From Tetrahymena elliotti 4EA (taxonomy: Eukaryota; Ciliophora; Oligohymenophorea; Hymenostomatida; Tetrahymenidae), in contig JH720316.1 of NCBI GenBank assembly GCA_000231825.2, positions 63,497-127,496 of the forward strand: 64,000 bases of DNA, read 5' to 3'. The notes under the pieces are model-generated. The model saw only the letters and a list, made by a program, of their open reading frames with translations, was not told the origin of the DNA and did not search any database. Position numbers and translations under genes: made by a program. Positions 8,766-20,699 of the stretch are shown in pieces; the stretch's first letter is position 1; each line of letters starts with the position of its first letter.

Positions 8766-11700
8766 ATGCGATAGAATAAAAGATAATTTAAAATTCTTAA
8801 AGATGTAATTTGATTTTCTCTGACTTGTTGATAAAAATTATTTTTTTAATAAAAGTTTCTAAATTCTGATTTATCTTCTCACATAAATCTTGAGGTTGAT
8901 TTAAGGTAATTGCCTCTATTCATTTTGTTAGTAAATACATCAAACAATCCGACTCTTTTCTCTTTGATTTTTTCTGTTGTAAAATACTAAAAGCAAACAA
9001 AAAAATTCTGAGTTAATCAATCACTCAAATACATTTTTAAGCTTAAATCTTAATTCAAAATTCTATTTCTCTTTTCAAAATTTTGTTAATTTGAGATAAA
9101 TTTTGTTTAATGTTAAAAGTTATAATTTAAATGGTGATTATAGTTTGTTAGAATTAATTTCTGGTTTTTCTAAATGCATCAATCTCTAAGCTTTGGTACT
9201 TGGCCTTCAGTATAAATCTTTTAATTTTTATTTATAACCTATTTATTATGAGTCAAAGCAATTAAACTAAAAATTTATCTATGTTTTAAAATAATATTTT
9301 TAATATTAAAAGTGGTAATTAAATTAGTGATACAGGCTCTTAAAACTTGGCTTATGGTTTAGCAAAATGCACTAATCTCTCTACTTTGACAATTAGTCTA
9401 TGGTAAAATGAGTTTTATGATTTGATTTATCTTCAACATTATTTTTTTGAAAAATAAATATTAAATATTATCTGAGAAAATATTCCATGCATATTTTTTT
9501 TGTTGTATTTTCATTTTCTTTTAACTTTAATGTAGTCAGTCTTTTCTCTGATTCTAACTTTTTCTTTTTTGTTATTCTTTTTCATTTTCTTCTAAATTTT
9601 CTTATTTTTTAACAAATTTATTTTAAAATATGAACAGTTCAAATAGAATTGGAGAATATAACTAAGCAGGTTTCAGTTATGGTTTATCTTAATGTGCTAA
9701 CCTTTAAAATTTAACACTTAATCTATAGTAAAAAAATTTAATTAATATTTGAATTAAGAAAAATACTTTTGTAATAAAAATATCCAAAAATTCATTAGTT
9801 TCATTTAGATCAATAAGAAGATTCTTTATTTTTTTTAATTGATCTACTATTAAAATTTAACTTTTTATTCATGATTTCATTTTTTTATAATTTTATTTAA
9901 ATTTTTTGATGATTTTTTTCATTTTTAATGTTAATAATGTCATTTTCGTCTTCATATTTTTTAATTTAAAATTAAAAAACAAAATAAGAAATAATAGAAT
10001 TGGTAATCAAGTAGTTTCATACTTGGGTTCTGATTTAGCTCTGTGTCCTAATCTTTCAACTTTGGAACTTTTTCTAAAGTAAAAAATTATTTGTCTTATT
10101 AAAATATTTAAAAATATCTTCTCAAAAAATTAAATAAATAATTAAGAAAAGAAGAAATATTTTATTTTTCTGTTAAAAATGAATTTAAATAAAATTTAAT
10201 AATTTTTTATTCTAGTCATTCACAACTTCTTCAAAAATATTTTTTTAATTTAAATTTCTGCATCTTTTGCAAGTTTTACTTTTGTTTTTATGATAAACCT
10301 TTTTGTTCTTCATTGAGGTATTTTTCTTAAATTAGTTTCTATTTGCTTAATCAGCTAGTCTTTAAAATCTGACACTTAGCCGTTTGTAAAAATATTTTTT
10401 ATTAGTTTAAATCAATCTGTTAATCAAAAAAACTTTTAAAGAATCTAAATATATATTCAGCAAAATAAATAAATAATTTTAATTCAATTTGTTTATTTTT
10501 TTTAATTTTGCCTTGAAATTCAACAATAAAATTTATTTAAAATGTAAAAAGTGGAAATTAAATCAGTGATTAAGGTGTATCTGACTTAGCCCTAAATTTA
10601 ACCAAATGCAGTAATCTCTCAAATTTGACATTAAACTTATGGTAAAAATAATTAATCAGATACTTACATATTTTAGAATTAACATAAATAAGGATCAATT
10701 TAAAATAAATATGCTTACTTTATTTGATTATGCCAAAAAATATTAAAAATATCTTTAAAGTTTGCTTGATTTATTATGATCAATTTTTATTTCTTATGAC
10801 AATTTATTTCAATATTCCCAAATACAAATAGTGCTTCAGTAAGAAAGAATAGAATTCTAGATCATCTGCAAAATATTTTATTGCTTATTTTTTAATGGTT
10901 CTTGAAACAAGAAAATTATTTATTTATTTTCAAGAATACTTAAAAATATCAATTTAAAGGTTTTTAAACTTTCAAAATATCCTTTTTAACTATTTTCATG
11001 ATTAATTTTAACACCCTAATTTATTCAACTACTATTTTATCTAATTATAAGTGGAAATTAGGTAAGTGTCCATGTTTTATCAGTTTTAGGTGCTGGCTTA
11101 TCTCAGCTGACTAATCTCAGAAGTTTGAAAATTAATCTTGGGTAGATATCTATTTAATTTCTACTTTTTTAAATTTTCAAATTCTTCTTTTTAATATTGA
11201 TCATTATTAATCTTAACACCCTAATTAATTAACTAACCCAATGATTATCCCTTATAAAAATAAAAGTGAGTATTGGAAAAGTTTCCAAGCTTTGTAAGAT
11301 TTGGGTAATGGCTTATCAAAGTTAACTAATCTCAAAAGTTTGGCAATTAATCTTAGGTAGAAATTTAACTTTTTTAATTTGACATTACTTAATTTTTAAA
11401 ATATCAAAAGCTATAATTCTATTGGTTCTGAAAATAAATCAATGTCAGGATTCACTTTTGGATTAGGTAAGTGCTCTAATCTTTCAGATTTGACCCTGAA
11501 CTTAGAGTAATTTAATTAATTTTTCTATTTTTGATTTTAAACACTTAATAAAAATCACTTAAAGGACTAATAATATTAGTGATCAACAGTTAAAAGGATT
11601 AGTTTTTAATTTGGCTGAATGTAAAAACCTCACAAGTTTAACTATTTACTTAATGTATAAATTATTTAAAATATCTACTTAAAAAACTATTATTTATTAT

Positions 11701-13810
11701 TGAAGCAATCAAAAGTTGAAATAACAAATTCTTTTTAATAATTTGAGCATTTTTATGAATTAATTTTCAAATTATTTAAATCTTTTTCTTTTTTATTTAA
11801 ATTTTTTTATCTTTAAAATTTTTTCTGGATATGAATAGGTACAATTCTATTGGGAATCAAGGATTATTAGACTTGGCAACTGAAATGAGTAAACTGACAA
11901 ATCTTTAAACTTTGAAACTTTACCTAGAGTAAATAATATAATGGATTAAATTTAAAATTTAATTAAATAAATGATTTAGCATTTCAACAATTACTAAATA
12001 ATAATCAAAATTTTTAGATTTATCATTTATTTTATTCTTGACCAATTTCTGTATCTCAAATTACTGAGTTTGCAGTTTGCTAAAAATTTATTATTTCATT
12101 TTAAGTGGCATTACTTTTCATCAAAATCAAATTTGCCATTTTTTAATTATCTATCTTCTTTTTACTTTCCTTTCTAAAAGAGCTTTTTGATTTTAATTAA
12201 TAATATCTAAAGATAAAACTCAATAGGGATATCAGGTTCTTAAGGCTTTGGTTCTGGATTAGCTCTATGCACTAATCTTTCAGATTTAACTATAGAGTTA
12301 AGGTAAATTTAATTGATCTATTTTTTGTTATTGAAGAAAATTACTAAAATTTTTAAATAATATTTTGTTTGAAAATAATAACAAAGCTTTCCATTTTTTG
12401 AATTAATATTGTCTGTCATAATTATTAATATTTTATTTATTTCTAAATATTTTGTTTGCATTTTAATCGAAAAAAAATATTTTTCCTCATCATTAAATAT
12501 TTTGATGTACTTAATTTTAATTTAGCTAAAATATTTTATCAAATTTCAAAAGAGAGAATTAAATTTGTGATCAAGGCATATTAGATTTAGTAAGAGGTTT
12601 ATCTAAGTGCTCACATCTTTAAAAGTTAGCTCTTTTACTAGGGTAAATTTATTTAATTTTTTTAGATAAATTTAGTGTTTCTGTCAATAAAAATGAAATT
12701 TAAATAATAATTTATTTATAAACTATTGAAAAAATTGCTTTGTTTTTTAATTTGATTGTTTGAATGAACGAATCGTGATAGCTGGCTCAGCCATTATTAC
12801 TCAATATATCTTTATATAATTTAACAAATTATTTGATAAGATAATTTTAGTTTTTATTTTCAAAATTTAGTGAAAATGGAAAGATTGAAAATGAATTTAG
12901 ATGTGTTATTTTGAAGAAAAAATATATCTTAAATCTTAAATCGTAATTCTTATTTTTAACAAATAAAATAAATACTAAGCAAATAATTAAACAAATCTAA
13001 ATTTATTTCTTATCAATTTTATAATTTTGAATTACATATTAAAAAACATATGTAACAACGTTATAATTGTTTTATTTAAAGTAACAACTTAATTGGAAAC
13101 AAAGGTTTATTAGATTTAGGTCTTGGTTTAGCTTAGTGTAGTAATCTTTTAGTGTTAACGCTTGGCATTGAGTAAAATATATTTATTTTTATAATTAATA
13201 CTTTATGATATCTTTAATACTTAAATGAGTAATAAAAATAATTTATAATTTAATTTTGAAATTGCTAAATTATTTTAATATCTAACTGCTTACTTGTTTT
13301 CTTGTTTATTATTTGACTTATTTTTTATTTTATTCCATTTTAAACTATATATTTTTTCTGTACTATTAATATTCTTATTTTGATTTAAAAGAGAATATTA
13401 GGGTTTGAATATATCTAATTTCATACTTGGTTTACTTTAATGTACTAATCTAATCGTCTTGAAGCTTCTTATCTTGTAAAAATTATTTAATTTGCTTGGT
13501 TATATTTCATTATTATTACTTTTTAAAAATGCAATGAAAGGAAATAACTCATTATTTAAGAATTAATTTATCTATTTTTTTGTATTAAATAAACTATTTT
13601 TATTACCACATTTTAACAACAAACAATAGAAATTGAATGAATTCAGATTCTACTTTATGTTTGAATTTTATTTAAAAAATCTTGAAATTCGAAATCAAAT
13701 TTATTTTTCTAAATAATAAAAGTTATAACGTAATTGATGAATAGACAATTTAATTATGTTATAGAAAAACACTCAGTATGAAAAGATTAGTGCTACATCA
13801 TTTGAATTGA
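8766..13810 (+). CDS. LRR (RNI-like) repeat protein L1, one repeat per exon
   Basis: Exons: 8766-8804 (ATG; M-R-Q-N-K..LKD), 8856-8905, 9120-9209, 9313-9402, 9638-9727, 9989-10078, 10552-10641, 11052-11141, 11267-11356, 11411-11506, 11565-11654, 11839-11928, 12213-12302, 12553-12642, 13082-13171, 13392-13475, 13723-13810 (TGA 13808-13810). The total is 1437 nt, 478 residues. Internal exons are 90 nt (one 96, one 84), each one repeat of about 30 residues of the form N-x-I-G-D-x-G...DLxxGLxxCxNLxxLxLxL, as in GNQISDQGVSDLALNLTKCS (from 10553). This is the ribonuclease-inhibitor-like LRR pattern, a protein-interaction solenoid. The first intron is phase 0 and all later ones phase 2. There is no signal peptide or membrane segment. 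It is a paralogue of L2 on the opposite strand. Function is unknown beyond binding. Confidence 0.85.
10274..10385 (+). pseudogene. Decayed LRR exon inside an L1 intron
   Basis: The right half still reads like a repeat (SASLQNLTLSR before a good GTAAAA donor at 10386). However, no 3' splice AG gives a length that is a multiple of three, and in-frame TGA appears further left. It lies in the 473-nt intron between two intact repeat exons. It looks like a repeat exon that was lost by mutation of its acceptor side, with the reading frame of the gene kept because exons are symmetric. Confidence 0.5.
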
Positions 13811-14968
13811 AAGATTAAAAAAATTTTTTCATTTTGTATTCAGTTTAAATTGTTAAAAACTTTTTTTATTTTTGTGTTTTTTTTAATAACTTGCTTTCTC
13901 TTTCTTTTTTGACTTCATTAAACAAAAAATAAATCAAAAAAAAGAAATATTTTTGTTAATTTTTTTACACACAATTCAAACAAATTTTATTATTATTTTA
14001 ATAATTAATTTTAGTTAATATTGAAATATTTTAAATACTATTTATCTAAACATGTTAATTATTTTAATTTCTATATCATCTATTTTCAAAATAAATACAA
14101 TTTTTTTCATTTTTTTAAGCAAAAAAAAATACTTTGGAAAAAAAAAAAATAAATAATTAAGCTTTTAATACAATTACATAGTATATATATCTCATAAATT
14201 CTGATAAAAAAAGTAAAAAAAGGAAGAATGCTACTAAACATTGTATTTTTAAATTAAATCTAATTGAAATTTCACTTAGATAATGAATGAATCCAATCAA
14301 TTGAATTTTAATTGCTAGAACAGCAATAAATAAAAAATAATTGCTATTTTGAAGCAAGAAATAAAAAAACATTGAATTTTGCATTAAAATGATGTTAAAT
14401 CTGTCTAATTATCTAAATTAAATAAGCCTTTTCACATGTAATTAGTATATGTATTTAAAAATGTTCTAATTTTCATGTAAATAACAAATAGAATATAGCA
14501 CAAAATGACCACTCTACCCTATTAAAAATATATCTAAATGTATCCCAATTATTGATCTATTAACACAATATCTTACATATTTAATATGATAATTATTCCT
14601 TATATCAGCTTTGCATACCATTCAAATGAGTTAAAATAATTAATTAATAAATAATTTATTTCACTGTTTCTTAATAAAAAATAGTAATATAAAATTTAAC
14701 TGTTGAAGAATGAGATATTAATCCTTTAAATTGCTTAGAAATATACAATTATGTTGACTTAATATATTTGTTGAGTTTGATGTTATGAATATTAATATTT
14801 TAAATAATTTAAAGTTTTTGATAATTAAAGCATCAATTATTTATTAGTTAAATTCAAACAAATATTAAAGAAAGTAATTGTTTGATTAACTTGAATATTT
14901 TCTTTACAAAAAAGTTAGGATAATTAACAATTAAAGAGAGAGATCTATCTAATTTAGTCAAACAAAGA
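13811..14968. other. Intergenic region between L1 and the histidine kinase
   Basis: Long A- and T-runs and no ciliate-code gene that I can defend. A minus-strand hydrophobic open frame (14384-14157, 75 codons from ATG in the standard code) could in principle be a tiny membrane protein. Its standard stop TAA is not a stop here and the sequence beyond is homopolymer, so I do not call it. The region should contain the L1 polyadenylation site and the kinase promoter. Confidence 0.4.
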
Positions 14969-17900
14969 ATGAAAGTAGAATTAAATTAAGTCAAAAATGG
15001 ATAGCTAAAACCAATAAAAAAATTTATTTTAAGCAAATCTAAAAAATATTATCTGATAAACTAATTAATAATTCATTTATTTTTGGTTGTTTTAGCTCTT
15101 TATTGTCTGGCACAGCTTGATTAAAAACTACTAGGATCTTTTATCATTATAGTATTAGCAGTGTTTTCATTTTTAAAATACTTAAATGTTCATTCTTTAA
15201 GGAAAAAAACAATTCAGAGGTCAGAAGTATCTTAAAAATAAGAAGCCTTGAAAGTAAAATAGGAAAATGCTGATTCTATTTAAAAAGTAGAGCTTTTAGA
15301 GTTTTTTTTTGGTTTAATTGTGTCGGCTATTTTTATTTCTACTTTTGAAGTGATAATGATCATAAAATTAAATAATCATCTTGTTGTGGTATTATCGATG
15401 TTTATTTAGTTCTTTTTCAGGATTGAAACACAATATGTTAAAAATACTAGATTAATCTTATTCTTTATAGTTATTATTTAGAGTTATTCTCTTATTCGCC
15501 TTTAATTCTTAAGTGAATTTGATAATTTTACTATATTTATTAACATCTTGTTGTTCTTTCAATAGGTTTTAAACTATAAAATATTTAATTCAGAAAGCTA
15601 AAAAGTTGTATTTCAAAAAAACAATAATTCCAATTAAAGAAATATAGCTAATTATCTTCAATAAAGTATTCTATAAACAATCCCAGAAGGTTTAGCTGTA
15701 TTAAATGCTGATAAATAAATATTGTATTCTAATATCTCTCTAAAAAAAATACTTAACTGTAGAACTAATAAAGATTTATTAAACAATTTATTGAAATTAG
15801 GTTAAAAAACGAATAATAATAATAATAGCTATAAATAAGAGCAGCAATCATAGCTTGAATAAAGCATGCTATAATTAAATAATTTAATCTAAAACTGTTA
15901 AATAAAGGAAACGGAAGTTATTAAAAACAACTCACCTGTTAACCAGATTGCCTTCAATAATATTTAAGATAAATATTTCTAGAAAAATAAAAATGATATT
16001 AAAAATTAAAATTTTGATAAAACAAAAAACAGTTTTAGTAACTAAAAGAAAGAATAATTTTAATCAGATCCATCAAAATAAAATCAAACTAAAACTAAAA
16101 AAATTGAAGATTAAAAATATTTGCACTGCCTTTCCTAGGAAATTAAGTTTTCAGAATCTAAACAAATGCAAAATTCAATGACTTAACAAAAAATATTTAA
16201 AGAAAGGAAATTCTAAACCTTAAATCTAAATTTATCCAAATTTTCTAAAATGGGCACAAATGTAATTTTATTCTTTCATATCATTTCTAAAATATGTTTT
16301 AATCACTTAGAGATACTTATTTAGCATTTAAACAAATGCACAGAGGGAATTTATTTTCTTAAATACCAAAATTATCATTAAACTTTTTTGATAATGAAAA
16401 TTCATTTTGATGATGTCTTACTTTTTAATTATATTTTTGAATCCCTCTCAATTATTGAAATCTGAAATGCTTTTTGAAGAAAGTGTTTCAGTTTTATAAT
16501 AAAAATTATTGACTTGATAAATTATTTTTTTAATGCTTTTTAAAATTAAATTTTTAATGATTAAAAGAATGAATAGGAAATAGGACAAAATTTAATGAAA
16601 TAAAAGTAAAATGAAGAAATAATTAGCTAAGATTTAGAAGATTAGTAAAGTTAAAAATATGAAAAAAGTAATCAATCTCCAGCGAATTTTCCAGAAAACA
16701 TATCTTAAGATTTAAATAAAAGAGAGCTATCAGACTAAGGTATTTATTATTGTTAAGACGAAGTTAAATAAGAAGATAAAAGTAATAATGCAAAATTGCC
16801 TAAATTAATTGAAATTTATTCATATTTAAAATAGGTCGAATTTCAAATGTAGAATTTAATTCATTTGACAAAAGCAGTATTAGTAGAGCTTAGCAAAATT
16901 AGGATGATTTTACAATTAAAGGTATGAGTTCTTTACTGAATTAAAACATAAATATGTAGGGCTTTGAAGTATTAATTAATAATATGCAAGCTGATATCAG
17001 TGAAGCTTAAGCTTAAAAAGATAATTAGATTATTTTTACAGAAAATATGAAAACAAATGAGCCATTATAAAATGAACGCAATCTAGATTTTGCAAACGAA
17101 ATAAAATTAAAATTCAAGATAAGAGAATGTAATATTAAATCATGATAAATTTAACTTTAAACATTTTTTAATAGAATAAAAAGAAAAATAATAAATTGGT
17201 TTAAAAAGAATTGATTTCTCGGAGTTAGTAAGCAATTTATTGGAGGATACCTAGTAGGAGTTAAAAATACAAAAATAAAAGGAAATTCAAATAGAAAATC
17301 AAACCAGAAAAAAACAGTATTTATTTTTATATAATTTTATTGAATAGTGTCTTAGTTATTCTAAAATAAAGGAAATCTGAACAAATTAATAATGATGTAA
17401 ATTATGATTTGAATTATTTCTAGTAGACCAAAAACATTACCAAATTTTAGGTTAAATTAAATTTGATTTTATATTTTAATAATTATTTATTTTGATAAAG
17501 GTAAGACATAAAAACAAAGATTTGTATGTGTAGCTCATTCCCATAGATTTAATGCTAAAAGATTAAAAAAGCAAAGAGCCTTTAGTATTTATTGTAGTTT
17601 AGGAATTGTGGTAAGATCTCTATCAAAAAAAAGTAGAGGAGTTGTTATAGGAGAAGATGAAGACATTTGCAACCCTCTCACATGAGCTAAGAACTCCATT
17701 AAATTGCTCTATTTCTATGCTGGAAGTTCTAAAAGATGAGCTTTAATAGGAATAAACAAATAAATATTGCATTGAAGAATACATAGTTCCGGCTCTTTTT
17801 TCAAATAAATTACTTTTAAATTAAATAAATGATATCCTTGATTATGTTTAAATGGATTGTGGAAAATTTAAATATTCTTTTATAGATTTTAATTTGGCAA

Positions 17901-19957
17901 GTCTTCTTAAAGATTGCTGCAAGCTTGTCAGTATTCAAGCAAAAATGAAAAATCTACAGCTTATGGTTGTTTATGATTAAAAAATCAACTAAGAAATATG
18001 TTCAGATCAAAATAGAATTCGTTAAATTTTACTTAATTTTTTGTCAAATGCTTTAAAATTCACTAAATCTGGATACATTGAGTTGGGATTTAATTAAATA
18101 TGCCAGAATATTTATCAACTTTATGTAAAAGATAGTGGAATAGGAATCACTAAAGAGAATTAAAGAAAAATATTTGGTTTTTGTAACAAAGTAAATGCAT
18201 GCATTCATTCATTTTAACAACTTTTTTCAATTTAAAATTAAAATAATTTTTTTAATAAAAAGATAAATTATTAAAATAAAGAAGAAGAGTAGTTAAATAA
18301 TCAAGGTTGTGGTTTAGGCTTAATTATTTCTAATTCAATAGCAAAAGGTTTAGTTAATGATGAATAGTATAATGGAGGAATATCTGTTGAGTCAGAGTAT
18401 GGCTAAGGCTCAAAATTTAGCATTTTAGTAGAAGATTTAAACTATAATATGCAGAGATTGAATGACTAATAGAGTGGCTAAAGTTAAACAATAAAATCTG
18501 ATAAAAAATCAATTGAGAGCTTAGCTCATTTAGTTAAGGGTTCATAAATAGAATAAAAATAGAATGTGAAGAATTCATCATTTTAACATGAGAAATAAAA
18601 TTTAGATTAAACTGTGAATTCTTCATTCGACTTAAATGAAAATAATTAAAGCTATTTCTAAAAATAAAATAATTCACTTTATGCTTTTTTTAAAGAAAGC
18701 AGTTGTATTAATTGTGATAAATTTAGCAATTATTCTAAAAATACAGAAACTAATTCAAAACAAAGCAAAATTAGAAGATAAAATAGCAATTCCAATTTAA
18801 GTTCAACCTAAGTCATTGAAGATTCTTAGAATTAAGACATTTAAAATAATTTGAGCAAAATCTTTTAGATTTAAATTCATAAAAATTTCTAAGAAGATGA
18901 TAGTGTTTTTTTTCCGAAGAATTAACAAGAAAATTCTTCTTTAAAGCATTAAAACCCATAAATAACTTATTAAAGTCCAGTTATTTCAAAAAGACAATTA
19001 AATATAGACTAGAATCATCTTAATAAACTTGAATTGTAAAAGTATTAACAACAAAATTCTAACTCAAATATCTTCTTAGACAATCAAAATTAAATATATC
19101 GAAAAACATTAGGAATTAATTTATAAGAAAATAGTTAAAGTTATTAAGAAAATACAAGTCAAACAGATTTAGGAAGAAAAATGAAATTTAAACAAATAAA
19201 TTATCTGACAAATTAAATTAAATCTTTGTAAAGCCCTAAAATATTATTTGATGGTAGAGAAGATGCATTTTAAGAATAAGAAGGATTTACTTCTTATCTG
19301 AACAATTCTAAAATTTTTAAAGGCTAATATTTATCCAGTTAAAAGTTAACTACATCTTCCTTTACTAATTTTACAAATGAAAAATTTGAAAAAACAATCA
19401 GTTTTAAATCACAAATCAGCAACAATAAAAATTTAGAAATAGAAAGCTATACTGATTTAAATAAAAATGAAAAACCCATTTCCTTTTCATAGAAAATAGA
19501 GTAAATTATTGCTTTTAATTTAGACAAAAAACTTAAATGTAAATGTCCTTAAATCATGCTTGTCGATGATAATTAATTCAACTTATATGCACTCTCTAAA
19601 ATTATTCAACAATTCCAATTTGATTTGATCACTTTCTCTGATGGTGACTAAGCAATTTAATTCATTAAATCTTAATTCTTTTCTAATTGTTGCAGGTCAC
19701 CTCAATTGATCTTAATGGATATAGAAATGCCTGTTAAAAACGGCTATGAAACTGTCAAAGAAATTATTTAATTTTACAAAAACTTGCAGTACAACAATAT
19801 TCCTATTATTGTTGCTTGTACTGCCTATGTAGGATAAGAAGACTATTAAAAATCCATTGAATCTGGCATGAGCGACTTTATTAATAAACCAATCTTAAAA
19901 GTAGCTTTCTAAAATTTAATTATCAACTATATTAATGCTATTTGTAATAAATATTGA
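14969..19957 (+). CDS. Hybrid histidine kinase with N-terminal membrane segments and C-terminal receiver
   Basis: Start ATG 14969, TGA 19955-19957. Exon 1 (14969-16261) encodes hydrophobic helices (about residues 25-130: LIIHLFLVVLALYCL, LLGSFIIIVLAVFSFL, FFFGLIVSAIFIS, LILFFIVIIQSYSL, FTIFINILLFF). It continues into a PAS-like start (SILQTIPEGLAVLNADKQIL) and a long Lys/Asn/Gln linker. Supported later exons are about 16485-16739, 16835-17128, 17175 to about 17390 (right edge unresolved), 17501-18190 and 18263-19957. HisKA H-box: TFATLSHELRTPLN. HATPase: N-box SDQNRIRQILLNFLSNALKF, G1 VKDSGIGI, F KIFGF, G2 NQGCGLGLI. After a linker of about 350 residues the receiver has LVDDN, phospho-Asp in LILMDIEMPVKNG, Thr in ACTAY and Lys in INKPI. 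All catalytic and phosphotransfer residues are present, so a working sensor kinase is likely; the signal is unknown. No cognate phosphotransfer protein is next to it. Confidence 0.9.
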
Positions 19958-20699
19958 AGCTCTGTTTTGCCATATTTTAAGAAAAATCAAATTCTTGTTG
20001 ATTACAACATACATACCTTCATTATAAATAATTTTATATTTTTCTCCTATACGTGATTAGAAGTAACGAAATGAAATTACAAACTCAAGAAAATGATATG
20101 AAGATTAAAGTTCTCATTTGAAGCTTTCATTTTATAAGAAAAGAATTTCATTTTTTTGTAATAAGATAATGAGAATTTATGGTTTGTATTAGTTAGTTAT
20201 TTACCAAGCATATTAGATACTGGAATTAAAAAAATAATACGACATTACTTCATCATGATTTTATATGAAGATGAGTGAAACTTAGGTTTTAGCAAAACAT
20301 AAATGTGATTTCAGAGGAATAATTGCATTAAAAATAGAATCTAAAAATTTATAAAATAAATTAAATGCCGAATATAATTTTGAGGAATAATAAATATTAT
20401 TCAATAATTTCAATTATCATTTTTTTTATCTTAAAATTTTTAATAAATTTATATTTAATTAATTTCTAATGAATACTAAAATTAATCTTTTGTATGTTAA
20501 AACTAAACTATTTAGCTTTTTCATTTACTTAAAATTATATTTATGAAATTGCTTTCTTTAATTTAACAAAAATATTTATTCAGTTTAAATGTTTTGAAAT
20601 GGTGTATTAAATAATTATTTCTAATTCAGCACTCATACATAACAAAATAATTATTTTTAAATGTATGATCATTAGACTATAAAATATCAAATTGAATGT
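19958..20699. other. Intergenic, between convergent kinase and LRR gene L2
   Basis: AT-rich 3' flanks of two converging genes. No coding or RNA feature seen. Confidence 0.45.

Noticed and set aside
10835..10841. Possible micro-exon (aatag, 7 nt, gtaag) in an L1 intron
   Set aside because: Length 7 would break the L1 frame; isolated site.
14157..14384. Minus-strand hydrophobic open frame
   Set aside because: Its end is a standard stop that is Gln in this code, and the following sequence is homopolymer. No homology or splice context.
15948..16181. Plus-strand open frame of 77 codons
   Set aside because: Other-frame shadow of the histidine kinase linker.
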